From Futiania mangrovi (GTDB lineage: Bacteria > Pseudomonadota > Alphaproteobacteria > Futianiales > Futianiaceae): a stretch of DNA of 64,000 bases. Within the stretch, counting starts at the first letter, position 1. Each line of letters begins with the position of its first letter. The position numbers and the translations under genes are program-made. Shown in pieces: positions 53,345 through 63,833 of the stretch. The stretch is from NCBI RefSeq assembly GCF_024158125.1, contig NZ_JAMZFT010000002.1, positions 744,001-808,000 on the forward strand, read 5' to 3'. The notes below the pieces were generated by a model. The model made no database searches. It was not told where the DNA came from and saw nothing but the letters and a program-made list of their open reading frames with translations.

Positions 53345-54119
53345 GGGCGAGATCCTGCGCGTGTCCTGCCCGGTGGCGGACATGCGCGCCGAACCCGCCG
53401 CGGCTGCGGGCCTCGACACGCAGGCGCTGTTCGGCGAGGAGGTCGTCATCGTCGGCCAACTCGGCGCCTGGATCCGCGGGCGCTCGTGTCTCGACGGGTA
53501 CGAGGGATGGATCCCGGCCGCCGACCTGCACACCCGGCGCGTGATCCCGACCCACCGGGTTGCGGCGCGGGCGACGCTGCTCTTTCCCCGGCCCGACATC
53601 AAGGCGCCGCCGCTCGCGCGGCTTCCGCTGGGCGCGCGGGTGCGCGCGGTCGAGGCGGATGTCCGGATGCACGGAACCGGCCGGGAGGGGCTGCGCCTGG
53701 AGACCGGAGGCTACGCCATCGCAGACCATTTCACGCCTCTCGACGAGGCGGAGAAGGACTGGGTCGGGGTGGCCGAACGCTGCATGGGCGCACCCTATCT
53801 CTGGGGCGGGCGGTCGTCAGACGGGCTCGACTGTTCGGGTCTCGTGCAACTCGCCGTTCAGGCGGGTGGGCGCGATTGCCCGCGCGACACCGGCCCGCAG
53901 TCGGCCTGGGCCGTTCCGTTCGACGGGGGAGCGGGGCTCCGCCGCGGCGACCTCGTCTTCTGGACGGGCCACGTCGGTATCATGCTCGACGAAACGCGCC
54001 TTCTCCACGCCAATGCGCATCACATGGCGGTCGCGGCGGAGCCGCTCGCCGAAGCGGTCGCCCGCATCGTGGCTGCGGGAGGGGGGGAGCCCACGCTCTA
54101 CGGGCGGCTGCCCGGCTGA
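53334..54119 (+). CDS. NlpC/P60 (C40) peptidase
   Basis: A 261-residue protein with two SH3-like domains (about 8-70 and 75-135) and a C-terminal NlpC/P60 domain. C167 (DGLDCSGLVQ) is the nucleophile, H213 (WTGHVGIM) the base, and a third polar residue lies near HANAHH (225-230). The NYL-like YLWGGRSSDG motif precedes the Cys. Such enzymes cleave D-Glu/mDAP bonds of murein peptides. No signal peptide is seen, so with the adjacent M17 aminopeptidase it may act in cytoplasmic muropeptide recycling; this is inference. Confidence 0.88.
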   Translation: MADEGEILRVSCPVADMRAEPAAAAGLDTQALFGEEVVIVGQLGAWIRGRSCLDGYEGWIPAADLHTRRVIPTHRVAARATLLFPRPDIKAPPLARLPLGARVRAVEADVRMHGTGREGLRLETGGYAIADHFTPLDEAEKDWVGVAERCMGAPYLWGGRSSDGLDCSGLVQLAVQAGGRDCPRDTGPQSAWAVPFDGGAGLRRGDLVFWTGHVGIMLDETRLLHANAHHMAVAAEPLAEAVARIVAAGGGEPTLYGRLPG

Positions 54120-54128
54120 GCGCCACGG

Positions 54129-55754
54129 TCAGGTCGAGACGCTCTCGACGTTGCGCGCCTCAAGCTCGAACGCCGCCGCCATGAGTGCCCGGGTGTAGTC
54201 CGTCTGCGGCCGGTCGAACACGTCGTCGGCCGGCCCCGTCTCGACGACCTTGCCGTCCTTCATCACGATGACGTGGTCGGCGAGCGCGCGCACCACCTTC
54301 AGGTCGTGGCTGATGAAGACATAGGCGAGGCCGTGCCGCCGCTGGAGGTCGCGCAGCAGGTCGACGATCTGCGCCTGCACGCTCATGTCGAGCGCGCTCG
54401 TCGGCTCGTCCAGCACGACGAGCTTCGGCTTGAGGATCATCGCCCGGGCGATGGCGATGCGCTGGCGCTGACCGCCCGAGAACTCGTGCGGATAGCGGTC
54501 GGCCATGTGCGCCTCGAGCCCCACCTCGGTCAGCGCGTCGGCGATGCGCTGGCGCCGTTCCTCGCCCTTCAGCTTGGCGAAGTGCACGTCGAGCCCTTCG
54601 GCCACGATGTCGCCCACCGTCATGCGGGGCGAGAGCGCCCCGTAAGGGTCCTGGAACACGATCTGCATCTCGGCGCGCAGCGGCCTCATGTCGGCGAGCC
54701 CCAGCCCGTCGATGCGCTTGCCGAGGTAGCTGATCGGCCCTTGCGAGGGCAGCAGCCGCAACAGCGCAAGGCCGAGCGTCGTCTTGCCCGATCCGCTCTC
54801 GCCCACGACGCCCACCGTGCGGCCCGCACGCACCGAGATGTCGATGCCGTCGACCGCCTTGATGTGCCCGACGGTCCGGCGCATGACGCCGCGCTTGATC
54901 GGGAACCAGACCTTCACGTCCTCGCCCGCGATCACCACGGGCGCGTCGTCTTCCCCGGCATGCGGCATGCCCTTCGGCTCGGCGGCGAGGAGGTGGCGCG
55001 TATAGGGGTGCTGCGGGGCGTCGAAGACCTTCGCCGTCTCGCCCTGCTCGACGATGCGCCCGCCCTGCATCACGTTCACGCGCTGCGCCATCTTCCGCAC
55101 GATGCCGAGGTCGTGGGTGATGAGCAGGATGGCAAGCCCCTGTTCCGCCTGCAGCCGCTTGAGCAGCTCCAGGATCTGGGCCTGCACGGTGACGTCCAGC
55201 GCGGTCGTCGGCTCGTCCGCGATCAGCAGGTCCGGCTCGTTGGCGAGCGCCATGGCGATCATCACCCGCTGGCGCTGGCCGCCCGAGAGCTGGTGCGGAT
55301 AGGAGGCGAGCCGCGTCTCGGGGTCCCTGATGCCGACCTGGCCCAGCAGCTCGAGAATGCGCGCGCGCGCGGCAGGACCTTCCAGGCCCTTGTGGACGGC
55401 AAGGATCTCGCCGATCTGCTTCTCGATCGTGTGCAGCGGGTTGAGGCTCGTCATCGGCTCCTGGAAGACGATGGAGATCTCGTTGCCGCGCACGCGCCTG
55501 AGCACCGTCTCGCCCGCGCCCAGCAATTGCTCGCCCTTGAAGACGATGGAGCCCGCCGGATGGCGCGCCGATTTCGGCAGCAGGCCCAGCACCGAGAGCG
55601 CGGTCACCGACTTGCCCGACCCGCTCTCGCCGACCAGGGCGACCGTTTCTCCCGCTTGCACGTCGAAGCTGGCGCCCTCGACCGCCGTCACCTCCCCGTG
55701 CTCGCCGCGGAAGGCGACGCCCAGGTTCCCGACGCTCAAGAGGGGCGCGCTCAT
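54129..55754 (-). CDS. yejF: Fused dual ATP-binding protein YejF
   Basis: A 541-residue protein with two ABC ATPase domains. Domain 1 has [18 protein letters not shown] and [14 protein letters not shown]. Domain 2 has [19 protein letters not shown] and [14 protein letters not shown]. Each has the peptide-transporter C-terminal extension ([15 protein letters not shown]). Its start overlaps the yejE stop in an ATGA. It is the ATPase of the Yej-type importer; YejABEF takes up peptides such as microcin C in E. coli. Confidence 0.94.
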   Translation of the reverse strand: MSAPLLSVGNLGVAFRGEHGEVTAVEGASFDVQAGETVALVGESGSGKSVTALSVLGLLPKSARHPAGSIVFKGEQLLGAGETVLRRVRGNEISIVFQEPMTSLNPLHTIEKQIGEILAVHKGLEGPAARARILELLGQVGIRDPETRLASYPHQLSGGQRQRVMIAMALANEPDLLIADEPTTALDVTVQAQILELLKRLQAEQGLAILLITHDLGIVRKMAQRVNVMQGGRIVEQGETAKVFDAPQHPYTRHLLAAEPKGMPHAGEDDAPVVIAGEDVKVWFPIKRGVMRRTVGHIKAVDGIDISVRAGRTVGVVGESGSGKTTLGLALLRLLPSQGPISYLGKRIDGLGLADMRPLRAEMQIVFQDPYGALSPRMTVGDIVAEGLDVHFAKLKGEERRQRIADALTEVGLEAHMADRYPHEFSGGQRQRIAIARAMILKPKLVVLDEPTSALDMSVQAQIVDLLRDLQRRHGLAYVFISHDLKVVRALADHVIVMKDGKVVETGPADDVFDRPQTDYTRALMAAAFELEARNVESVST

Positions 55755-56803
55755 GCGTCGCCTCCGCCGCGGAACGTCTTGCGCGGGTCGAACGCGTCGC
55801 GCACGGCCTCGCCGATGAAGATCAGCAGCGAGAGCATCACCGCGATCACCATGAAGGCCGTGATGCCGAGCCACGGCGCCTGCAAATTGTTCTTGCCCTG
55901 GTTCAGCAGCTCGCCCAGCGACGGCGACCCCGGCGGCAGCCCGAAGCCGAGGAAATCGAGCGAGGTCAGCGTCGTGATCCCCGAATTGAGGATGAAGGGC
56001 ATGAAGGTCAGCGTCGCCACCATCGCGTTCGGCAGCAGGTGCTTGAACATGATGACGCCGTTCGAGACGCCAAGCGCGCGCGCCGCGCGGACGTATTCGA
56101 AATTGCGCGCGCGCAGGAACTCCGCCCGCACCACGCCGACCAGCGCGACCCAGCTCGTCAGCGACATGATGATCAGCAGCGTCCAGAAGCTCGGCACGAT
56201 GACGGCGGCCAGGATGATCAGCAGGTAGAGGTAGGGGATCGAGGTCCAGATCTCGATGAACCGCTGGAAGATCAGGTCGGTCCAGCCGCCAAAATAACCC
56301 TGCACGGCGCCCGCCGCGACGCCGATGACCGACGAGACGAGCGTCAGCAGAAGCCCGAACAGCACCGACAGCCGGAAGCCGTAGATCATGCGCGCCATGA
56401 CGTCGCGGCCCTGGTCGTCGGTGCCCAGCCAGTTGACCGCCGAGGGCGGCGCGGGCGCTGGCACCTCAAGCTCGTAGTTGATCGTGCGGTAGTCGAAGGC
56501 GATGAGCGGCCAGACCATCGTGCCGCCCGCGTCCGCGATCGCCTCCTGCACGAAGGGGTCGCGGTAGTCGGCCTCGGTCGGCAGGAAGCCGCCGAAGGCC
56601 GTCTCCGGCACGAACTCGAACACGGGGAAGTAGGACCGGCCCTCGTAGCTCACATAGAGCGGCTTGTCGTTCGCGATGAACTCCGCAAACAGCGACAGCA
56701 CGAACAGAACGACGAAGATCCAGAACGACCAGTAGCCACGCCGGTTCGCCTTGAAATTGTTGAGGCGGCGCCGGTTGATCGGAGAGAGGGAGAGAAGCGC
56801 CAT
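55751..56803 (-). CDS. yejE: Peptide ABC permease YejE
   Basis: A 350-residue permease of the OppC/YejE type. INRRRLNNFKANRRGYWSFWIF starts the protein and is a YejE signature. WLGTDDQGRDVMARMIYGFRLSV is the family motif. The EAA loop is YVRAARALGVSNGVIMFKHLLPNAMVATLTF, and LDFLGFGLPPGSPSLGELLNQGKNN follows. It starts 5 nt after yejB and overlaps yejF by 4 nt. Confidence 0.95.
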   Translation of the reverse strand: MALLSLSPINRRRLNNFKANRRGYWSFWIFVVLFVLSLFAEFIANDKPLYVSYEGRSYFPVFEFVPETAFGGFLPTEADYRDPFVQEAIADAGGTMVWPLIAFDYRTINYELEVPAPAPPSAVNWLGTDDQGRDVMARMIYGFRLSVLFGLLLTLVSSVIGVAAGAVQGYFGGWTDLIFQRFIEIWTSIPYLYLLIILAAVIVPSFWTLLIIMSLTSWVALVGVVRAEFLRARNFEYVRAARALGVSNGVIMFKHLLPNAMVATLTFMPFILNSGITTLTSLDFLGFGLPPGSPSLGELLNQGKNNLQAPWLGITAFMVIAVMLSLLIFIGEAVRDAFDPRKTFRGGGDA

Positions 56804-56808
56804 GGGTC

Positions 56809-57915
56809 TCACACGTCCCGCTTCTCGAAGTCGATGCGCGGATCGACCAGCGTGTATGTCAGGTCGGTGATGAGCCCCATGACGAGGCCCATCAGCGAGA
56901 AGATGTAGAGCGTGGCGAACACCACCGGATAGTCGCGGTTGATCGCGGCCTCGAACGACAGGAGCCCCAGCCCGTCCAGCGAGAAGATCGTCTCGATCAG
57001 CAGCGAGCCCGTGAAGAAGATCGAGATGAAGGCCGACGGGAAGCCCGCGATCACGATCAGCATGGCGTTGCGGAACACGTGGCCGTAGAGCACGCGGCGC
57101 TCGGTCAGGCCCTTGGCCCGCGCCGTCATCACGTATTGCTTGTTGATCTCGTCGAGGAAGGAGTTCTTGGTCAGCAGCGTCAGCGTGGCGAACGCGCCGA
57201 TGGTCATGGCGATCACCGGCAGCGCGATGTGCCAGAAATAGTCCGCGATCCGCATCGGCCAGGACATCGCATCCCAATTGTCGGAGACGAGGCCGCGCAG
57301 CGGGAAGATCTGGAAGAACTCGCCCCCGGCGAACAGGATGATCAGCAGGACGGCGAACAGGAAGCTCGGTACCGCGTAGCCGACGATCACCACCACGCTC
57401 GTCCACACGTCGAACACGCTGCCGTCCTTCACCGCCTTGCGGATGCCGAGCGGGATCGAGATCAGATAGGCGAGCAGCGTCGACCAGATGCCGAGCGAGA
57501 CCGACACCGGCAGCTTCTCCAGGATCAGGTCGATCACCGAGACCGAGCGGAAATAGCTCTCGCCGAAGTCGAACGTCACATAGCTCTTCAGCATCAGCAG
57601 GAAGCGTTCGTGCGCCGGCTTGTCGAAGCCGAACTGGCGCTCGAGCTCCTTGATGAATTCCGGGTCGAGGCCTTGCGCCCCGCGGTAGGTGCTGGAGGTG
57701 GCATCCGCGCCGCCATTGCCGCCCCCTGCCGAGAAGTCGCCTCCGCCGGTGCCGGAGAAGCGCGCCGTCGCGCCCACGTCGCTGCCCGTCACCTGCGCGA
57801 TCACCTGCTCGACCGGGCCGCCCGGCGCGAACTGGATGACCACGAAATTGATCAGCATGATCCCCAGCAGGGTCGGGATCATCAGCAGGAGACGGCGAAT
57901 GATGTAGGCGCCCAT
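56809..57915 (-). CDS. yejB: Peptide ABC permease YejB
   Basis: A 368-residue permease with the YejB N-terminus [37 protein letters not shown] and a long periplasmic Gly/Ser/Ala-rich stretch (about 42-80) before [24 protein letters not shown]. The EAA loop reads [26 protein letters not shown]. It follows the second binding protein by 16 nt and precedes yejE by 5 nt. Confidence 0.95.
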   Translation of the reverse strand: MGAYIIRRLLLMIPTLLGIMLINFVVIQFAPGGPVEQVIAQVTGSDVGATARFSGTGGGDFSAGGGNGGADATSSTYRGAQGLDPEFIKELERQFGFDKPAHERFLLMLKSYVTFDFGESYFRSVSVIDLILEKLPVSVSLGIWSTLLAYLISIPLGIRKAVKDGSVFDVWTSVVVIVGYAVPSFLFAVLLIILFAGGEFFQIFPLRGLVSDNWDAMSWPMRIADYFWHIALPVIAMTIGAFATLTLLTKNSFLDEINKQYVMTARAKGLTERRVLYGHVFRNAMLIVIAGFPSAFISIFFTGSLLIETIFSLDGLGLLSFEAAINRDYPVVFATLYIFSLMGLVMGLITDLTYTLVDPRIDFEKRDV

Positions 57916-57931
57916 GGCGTTTCCGTTCCCC

Positions 57932-59788
57932 TCAGCGCCCGCGCGCGGCGTCCAACGCCGCCTTCTTCTCCGGATCGACCCACCAGAGGTCGAGGATGCC
58001 GCGCCCGTAGGCAGGCTTCGCTTCCGGCCGTCCGAACATGTCCCAATAGGCGATGCGGTGCGAGGCGGAATACCAGTGCGCGATCCAGTAGTGGCCCGCG
58101 CGCAGCACGCGGTCCAGTGCGCGCGCCGCCGTCGCCAGCTCCGCCCGGCTCCCTGCCGCGATCATGCGTTCCGTCAGGGCGTCGACCACGGGCGAGGCGA
58201 TGCCCGCGTAGTTCCGGCTCCCCTCGGTCGCGGCGGCGGCGGAGGTCCAGAAGTTGCGCATCTCCGCGCCCGGCGTCGGGCGCAGCACGAAGCGCGAGGT
58301 GACGATGTCGAAGTCGAAGGACTTCAGCCGCCGCTGGTATTGCGCCGGATCGACGATGCGCATCGCCGCCTCGATGCCGAGGCGTTCGAGGTTCTGCAGG
58401 AAGGGTGCGTTCACCCGCTCGAACGACGGCTCGAACATGAGGAATTCCAGCCGGAAAGGCCTGCCGTCCGGCATGGTGCGGCGGCCATCCTGCACGGTGT
58501 AGCCCGCCTCCCGCAGCAGCCGGTCGGCCTCGCGCAGATTGCCTCGGTCGCGCCCGCTGCCGTCGCTCAGGGGCGGGACGTAGGGCGCATCCAGGATGCC
58601 CGGCGGCAGGTGGGCCAGGAAGGGCTCCAGCAGCGCGCGCTCCTCCGCGCTCGCCGGTCCCTCCGCCTGCATGTCCGAGTTCTCGAAGAAGCTGTCGGTG
58701 CGGCTGTAGGCCCCGTAGAACAGCGTCGCGTTGGTCCATTCGAAGTCGAAGGCATAGTCCAGCGCCTTGCGCACCCGCCAGTCGGCGAGATGCGGCCGCC
58801 GCGTGTTCAGGAACCAGCCTTGCGTGCCGGAGGGGCGGGCGTCGGGCAGCACCTCGCGCTTCACGAGGCCCGCTTCGGCCGCCGGGAAGTCGTACTCCGT
58901 CGCCCAGGTCTTGGAGGTGAATTCTTCCCGCAGCGTGTAGGCTCCCGCCTTGAACGCCTCCATGCCCGCCACCCGGTCGCGGAAGTAGAGATAGCGGATG
59001 CGGTCGAAATTGTGCCGGCCCAGGTTCACAGGCAGGTTGCGGCCCCAATAATTCGGGTCGCGCTCGTAGACGATGAAGCTGCCCGCCTTGAAATCCCCGA
59101 CGCGGTAGGGGCCGGAGCCCACGGGCGGCTCCAGCGTCGTCTCCTCGAAGGGCTGCGTTTCGTAATAGGCCCGGGAGAGCACTGGGAGCGTCGCCACCGT
59201 GATCGGGAGGTCGCGCAGATTGTCGCCCTCGAACCGGTAGGTGACCGTGAGAGCGTCGACGGTCTCGGCGGCTGCGACATCGCGCAGCGAGAGGCGGAAG
59301 TCCGGGTGTCCCTTTTCCTTCAGCGCTTCGAAGCTGAACACCACGTCGTCCGCGCGTACCGGCGTACCGTCGTGAAAGCGTGCCTCGGGGCGCAGGCGGA
59401 AGGTGACCGCGCGTCCGTCCGCGCTGACCTCGGCGCTCTCGGCCAGCAGGCCGTAGACGGCGTCCGGCTCGTCCTCGGCGCGCACCATCAGCGTGTCGAA
59501 CAGCAGCGGCAGGCCCTGCGCCGGGTCGCCCTTGAGAATCCAGTAGTTGAGGCTGTCGAAGGTGGTGACCGCTGCCGTCCCGATGGTCGAGATCTCGCCG
59601 CCCTTGGGCGCGGCGGGGTCGACATAGGAAAAGTGCGGGAAGTCGGCCGGATACTTCAGCGCGTCGAACGCCGAAAGACCATGCCGCGGCTCCGCCGAAG
59701 CGCCCGTGGCGCCCAGCAGTACCGCGGCGGCGAGGGACAGGAGGGGCAGGCCCGCGGTGCGCACCGGCTCACTGCCTCCCGTCGGCAT
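57932..59788 (-). CDS. YejA-like extracellular binding protein, copy 1
   Basis: A 618-residue periplasmic binding protein of the SBP_bac_5/YejA type. The signal peptide ends near [57 protein letters not shown] and [10 protein letters not shown] are YejA-family motifs, repeated in the next gene upstream. Length over 600 residues fits YejA rather than OppA. Its start lies 20 bp inside the end of copy 2. The two probably deliver different peptides to the same YejB/E/F channel. Confidence 0.92.
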   Translation of the reverse strand: MPTGGSEPVRTAGLPLLSLAAAVLLGATGASAEPRHGLSAFDALKYPADFPHFSYVDPAAPKGGEISTIGTAAVTTFDSLNYWILKGDPAQGLPLLFDTLMVRAEDEPDAVYGLLAESAEVSADGRAVTFRLRPEARFHDGTPVRADDVVFSFEALKEKGHPDFRLSLRDVAAAETVDALTVTYRFEGDNLRDLPITVATLPVLSRAYYETQPFEETTLEPPVGSGPYRVGDFKAGSFIVYERDPNYWGRNLPVNLGRHNFDRIRYLYFRDRVAGMEAFKAGAYTLREEFTSKTWATEYDFPAAEAGLVKREVLPDARPSGTQGWFLNTRRPHLADWRVRKALDYAFDFEWTNATLFYGAYSRTDSFFENSDMQAEGPASAEERALLEPFLAHLPPGILDAPYVPPLSDGSGRDRGNLREADRLLREAGYTVQDGRRTMPDGRPFRLEFLMFEPSFERVNAPFLQNLERLGIEAAMRIVDPAQYQRRLKSFDFDIVTSRFVLRPTPGAEMRNFWTSAAAATEGSRNYAGIASPVVDALTERMIAAGSRAELATAARALDRVLRAGHYWIAHWYSASHRIAYWDMFGRPEAKPAYGRGILDLWWVDPEKKAALDAARGR

Positions 59789-61637
59789 CGCGCGACCACC
59801 AGACGGTCGGGAAGCCCGGCGTGTAGGGCGGCAAGGCCTCGGGATGCGCAAGCCGGTTCCAGAAGGCAAGGCGGAAGGCTGGTTGAGAGACGCCGTCGAT
59901 CACGGTCCGGAAGTGCCAGTGCGGGACGACGTAGCGGCCCCATTGCAGCACGCGGTCGAGCGCGCGTGTCGCGGCGACCAGGTCCTGCCGGGTTTCGGCG
60001 AAGATCACCTTGTCGATGAGCGCATCGATGGCGGGGTTGCAGATGCCGGCATAGTTGCGGCTGCCGTCCCGGTCGCGGGCCGCGCAGCCCCAGTAGTTGC
60101 GCTGCTCGTTGCCGGGCGACAGCGACTGGCCCCAGCTCATCACGATCATGTCGTAGTCGAAGACGTTGAGGCGCTGGATGTACTGGGCCGTGTCGACGAT
60201 GCGGATGGTCGCCTCGATGCCGAGCCTTTCGAGGTTCTGGACGTAAGGCGCGACGATCCGCTCGAAGTCGGGCGAGACGAGCAGGACCTCGACGTTCAGC
60301 AGCTTGCCCTCGCCATTGCGCAGCGCGCCGTCGCGGAAGGCCCAGCCGGCGGCGTTGAGAAGTTCCGTCGCCTTGCGCAGGTTTTCCCGCAGCCCGCGCC
60401 GCCCACCGGTTTCGGGCGGATTGTATTCCGTCGTGAAGACCTCTTCCGGCACCTCGCCGCGGAAAGGTTCCAGCAGCGCCAGCTCGCGCCCCTCCGGCAA
60501 GCCCGTCGCGGCAAGCTCCGAGCCCTCGAAATAGCTGCGGGTGCGGGCGTATTGCCCGTAGAACAGCGTCTCGTTGGCGAAGTCGAAGTCGAACGCCAGG
60601 TTGAACGCCTGCCGCACGCGCGGATCGTCGAAGGGCGCGCGGCGCAGGTTCATCACGAAGCCCTGCATCCCTTGCGGATTTCGGTCGGGCACTGTCTCGA
60701 CCGTGACCTCGCCCTTGCGCACGGCGTCGAATTCATAGCCCGTGGCCCAGCGGCGCGCACTGTTCTCCGAGCGGAAGTCGTAGGAACCGCCCTTGAACGC
60801 CTCGAACGCCACGTCCATGTCGCGGAAATACTCGTAGCGGATGCGGCCGAAATTGTTCGCGCCGACGTTGACGTTCAGGTCCTTGGCCCAATAGTCCGGC
60901 ACCCGCTCGTAGGTGATGCTGCGGTTGGTGTCGACGCTGGCCACACGATAGGGGCCGGAGCCGAGCGGCGGCTCCAGCGTCGTTTCTCCGAACGCGCGTG
61001 TCTCCCACCAGTGCTTCGGCAGGACCGGAAGCTGGCCCATGATGACGGGAAGTTCGCGGTTGCCGGCGGTGTCGAAGGTGAAACGGACACGATGCGGTCC
61101 CAGCGCCTCAGCCGTCGTCACATTGGCGTAGTAGAGACGGTAGAAGGGCTGGCCCTCATCGCGCAGGGTCTCGAACGAAAAGACGACGTCCTCTGCCGTC
61201 ACGGGTTTCCCGTCGTGGAAGCGCGCCTCGGGGCGCAACTCGAACTCCACCCAGGAGAAGTCGGCCGGGTGTGTCACGGTTTTTGCCACGAGCCCGTATT
61301 CGGCGTTCGGCTCATCGAGCGCATTGGCCATCAGCGTGTCGTAGATCAGGCCGAGCCCGGAGGCCGCGTTGCCCTTCGCAATGAAGGGATTGAGCGAATC
61401 GAAACCGCCGATTGCAAAGAGCGTCGTGGCGCCGCCCTTGGGTGCCTGCGGATTCACATAGTCGAAATGCGCGAAACCTTCCTGGTACTTCGTCTCGCCG
61501 GTCAGCGACAGCCCGTGTGCCGTGATCGTGTCGGCGGAAAGTGCCGGCAGGGGCGCCAGCGCCAGCACCACGGCCAGCGCAAGTCCGCACGCATTACCCC
61601 AGGCGCTGCAGCCTCCGCCCCCGTGGTGCCTGACCAT
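59769..61637 (-). CDS. YejA-like extracellular binding protein, copy 2
   Basis: A 622-residue binding protein, first gene of the leftward Yej operon. The signal peptide covers about 1-36 (ending ALSAD). [53 protein letters not shown] and SRNYAGICNPAIDALID match copy 1 and YejA. I chose the ATG at 61637 because GGGGAGG lies 6 nt upstream; an ATG at 61658 has no comparable site. It overlaps copy 1 by 20 bp, so the pair arose by tandem duplication and are co-translated. Confidence 0.92.
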   Translation of the reverse strand: MVRHHGGGGCSAWGNACGLALAVVLALAPLPALSADTITAHGLSLTGETKYQEGFAHFDYVNPQAPKGGATTLFAIGGFDSLNPFIAKGNAASGLGLIYDTLMANALDEPNAEYGLVAKTVTHPADFSWVEFELRPEARFHDGKPVTAEDVVFSFETLRDEGQPFYRLYYANVTTAEALGPHRVRFTFDTAGNRELPVIMGQLPVLPKHWWETRAFGETTLEPPLGSGPYRVASVDTNRSITYERVPDYWAKDLNVNVGANNFGRIRYEYFRDMDVAFEAFKGGSYDFRSENSARRWATGYEFDAVRKGEVTVETVPDRNPQGMQGFVMNLRRAPFDDPRVRQAFNLAFDFDFANETLFYGQYARTRSYFEGSELAATGLPEGRELALLEPFRGEVPEEVFTTEYNPPETGGRRGLRENLRKATELLNAAGWAFRDGALRNGEGKLLNVEVLLVSPDFERIVAPYVQNLERLGIEATIRIVDTAQYIQRLNVFDYDMIVMSWGQSLSPGNEQRNYWGCAARDRDGSRNYAGICNPAIDALIDKVIFAETRQDLVAATRALDRVLQWGRYVVPHWHFRTVIDGVSQPAFRLAFWNRLAHPEALPPYTPGFPTVWWSRDADGRQ

Positions 61638-61720
61638 TCCGATCCTCCCCGGTGCCATCGCGCGATTCCCCGATCCTTGAGCGATATTGGACAGATCCGC
61701 ATGGGTTCAAGACAAAACTT

Positions 61721-61748
61721 GGGCCGCACCGGGGAACCGATGCGGCCC
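61721..61748 (-). terminator. Terminator of the cytochrome c gene
   Basis: An 8-bp stem (61721-61728 with 61741-61748) is followed on the minus strand by AAGTTTTG. A second hairpin, 61763-61769 with 61775-61781, lies just before it in transcription order. Confidence 0.65.
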
Positions 61749-61789
61749 TTTGCAATCCGGTCGGCCGGGCGATCCCCGGCCGGCGGCGG

Positions 61790-62767
61790 TCACTTGCCGC
61801 CGAGCGTCTTCAGATAGGCGAGGATATTGTAGAGTTCCTCATCCTTCTTGATGCCGGCGAACGCCATCTTGGTGCCCGGCACCGTGTCGCGCGGATGGCG
61901 CAGGTAGTCGGCGAGGCGCTCGAGCGTCCATTCGCCCCCGAAGGACTGCATCGCGTCGGAGTACTTGTAGCCCTCGTGGTGCGCGACTTGCGCTCCGACG
62001 ACGCCCCAGAGGTTCGGGCCGACGCGGTTCTGACCGCCTTCGTTGAAGGTGTGGCAGGCGGAGCAGATGCGCACGGACTTCTCGCCCGCAGCGGCGTCTG
62101 CAGACGCGACGAGCGCCGCGATGTCGGCGGCCGGAGCCGCCGCCTGCGCCGGGGCTTCCGCCGCCTGCTGCGGTGCGCTTTCCGCGGGAGTGGCCTGCGC
62201 GGCTTCGGCCGGTGCTTCCGGCAGCGGCTGCGGACTGTCCGAGAGGCTGCGCAGATAGGCGATCATCTCGGCCCTGTCCTCCGGCTTCTTCATGCCGGCG
62301 TAGGACATCTTGGTGCCCGGCGCCCAGCCGCGCGGGTTCGCGAGGAACCCGTCCAGCGCCTCGTAGGTCCAGGTGCCTTCCTTCTCCTGCAGCGCGCTAG
62401 AGTAGGAGAAGTTGTCGAGATGGCCGATGTTCGCGCCCACGATGCCCCAGAGGTTCGGGCCGACCCGATTCGCACCGCCATTGTCGAACGTGTGGCAGGC
62501 CGCGCAAGCGCGGGCAGCGCCTTCGCCGGCCGAGGCCATCGCCCCGATGTCGCCCGTGGCGAGCAGCGCGATGACGGAAACCTCCGGCGCGGCCTCGGCG
62601 GCGCCTGCGGCTTCCCCGCCACCGCTCTCCAGCCCGGCGACCTTGTAAGCCTGCTCTTCGAGCTCGTCGGGGTGGAAGACGATCTCCGCGAGCGTCCCGA
62701 GACCGAGCGTAACGAGGGCGGCAAGCAGCACGCCGCCGGCGATCTTGTTGAATTCGAAGCTGTTCAT
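61790..62767 (-). CDS. Membrane-anchored cytochrome c with two tandem c552-type haem domains
   Basis: A 325-residue protein. An N-terminal uncleaved anchor (about 8-30) has MNSFEFNKIAGGVLLAALV, the standard start of CycM-type cytochrome c552. Haem domain 1 has CAACH (88-92) and axial M154 (GTKMSYAG). An Ala/Pro/Glu linker (about 178-225) leads to haem domain 2, with CSACH (235-239) and axial M301 (GTKMAFAG). The two domains are clearly homologous (both NRVGPNLWG...VGA). A single such domain is the norm beside kdsB and pheA. It probably transfers electrons from the bc1 complex to a terminal oxidase. The longer upstream frame is not used. Confidence 0.92.
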   Translation of the reverse strand: MNSFEFNKIAGGVLLAALVTLGLGTLAEIVFHPDELEEQAYKVAGLESGGGEAAGAAEAAPEVSVIALLATGDIGAMASAGEGAARACAACHTFDNGGANRVGPNLWGIVGANIGHLDNFSYSSALQEKEGTWTYEALDGFLANPRGWAPGTKMSYAGMKKPEDRAEMIAYLRSLSDSPQPLPEAPAEAAQATPAESAPQQAAEAPAQAAAPAADIAALVASADAAAGEKSVRICSACHTFNEGGQNRVGPNLWGVVGAQVAHHEGYKYSDAMQSFGGEWTLERLADYLRHPRDTVPGTKMAFAGIKKDEELYNILAYLKTLGGK

Positions 62768-63076
62768 CGGGTCGACCTGGCCTGACTTGTCCCGTTCCTG
62801 CGCCCCGCGCATCAGGTGCGAAAGGGTGAAAGGCAGTCCGGGAAGGACATCGGGTCGCCCCGCCTTTCCGGTTCCTGCCGCCCAGCCGCTCACGCTGCCC
62901 TGGCATCCCGCGTCGCGTGCGGGTCTGCCCTGACACTGATCCGCAACTCCGGCCCGAGGTCCCCCCCGCCGGATTGCGCCGGACATTAGCCGCTTCCCGC
63001 AAGCCGTCGCAAGGCCTATAACGCCGCAGGTTCCCGATTGGAGCCTGCCAATCCCCTTTCAGTCCGGACTCACAAG
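62768..63076. other. 309-bp divergent intergenic region between cytochrome c and kdsB
   Basis: It must hold the promoters of both genes. I see no clear hairpin, regulator site or small gene. The frames that run into it from both sides lack ribosome sites. Confidence 0.5.
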
Positions 63077-63808
63077 ATGACGCCGCTCATTGTCATTCCT
63101 GCCCGCATGGCCGCCACCCGGCTCCCCGGCAAGCCGCTTGCCGATATCCATGGTACACCGATGATCGTCCATGCCTGGCGGCGTGCCACGGCGGCGGGCG
63201 TCGGCCCGGTTGCGGTCGCCGCGGGCGACCGGGAAATCGTCGATGCCGTGGAGGCAGCAGGCGGAACGGCGGTGCTGACCGACCCCGCGCTCCCCTCCGG
63301 CTCCGACCGGGTCTGGCAGGGCGTGGAGCGGCTGGACCCTTCGGGACGCCATGACGTGATCGTCAATCTGCAAGGCGACCTGCCCGATATCTCTCCCGCG
63401 TCGGTCGCCCGCGTGCTCGATCCGCTGCGCGATCCGGATGTCGACATCGCGACCGTCGTCGCCGAGATCACTGACGATTCCGAGCGCGACAATCCCAACG
63501 TCGTCAAGGCTGCGGTGGCGCCGGGACCGGACGGCATCGGGCGCGCGCTCTATTTCAGCCGGGCGCGCGTGCCGTCGGGCGACGGGCCGCATTGGCACCA
63601 TGTCGGCATCTACGCCTTCCGCCGCGAGGCGCTGAAGCGGTTCGTCTCGCTTCCGCCCTCGGGACTGGAGCTGCGGGAGCGGCTGGAGCAGCTTCGCGCC
63701 ATGGAAGCGGGCATGCGCATCGATGCGGCCGTCTCCGACATGATTCCCGTCAGCGTCGACACGCCCGAGGACCTGGAGCGCGCCCGCGCCCGCCTCGCCG
63801 GCGCCTGA
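63077..63808 (+). CDS. kdsB: 3-deoxy-manno-octulosonate cytidylyltransferase (CMP-KDO synthetase)
   Basis: A 243-residue enzyme that activates KDO with CTP for lipid A core synthesis. The N-terminus MTPLIVIPARMAATRLPGKPLADI carries the nucleotide-binding motif. ALPSGSDRVWQGVE, VNLQGDLPDI (metal-binding Asp), ALYFSRARVP and HHVGIYAFRREALKRF are family signatures. I chose the ATG at 63077, which gives the family N-terminus; the upstream frame is shorter on evidence, and neither has a strong ribosome site. pheA follows 25 nt later. Confidence 0.96.
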   Translation: MTPLIVIPARMAATRLPGKPLADIHGTPMIVHAWRRATAAGVGPVAVAAGDREIVDAVEAAGGTAVLTDPALPSGSDRVWQGVERLDPSGRHDVIVNLQGDLPDISPASVARVLDPLRDPDVDIATVVAEITDDSERDNPNVVKAAVAPGPDGIGRALYFSRARVPSGDGPHWHHVGIYAFRREALKRFVSLPPSGLELRERLEQLRAMEAGMRIDAAVSDMIPVSVDTPEDLERARARLAGA

Positions 63809-63833
63809 CACCTTGCGCACGAAGGAACGCACG

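Noticed and set aside
62768-62986. 73-residue N-terminal extension of the cytochrome c
   Set aside because: The extension is Arg/Gly-rich and unlike a leader, whereas the ATG at 62767 begins the standard CycM anchor.
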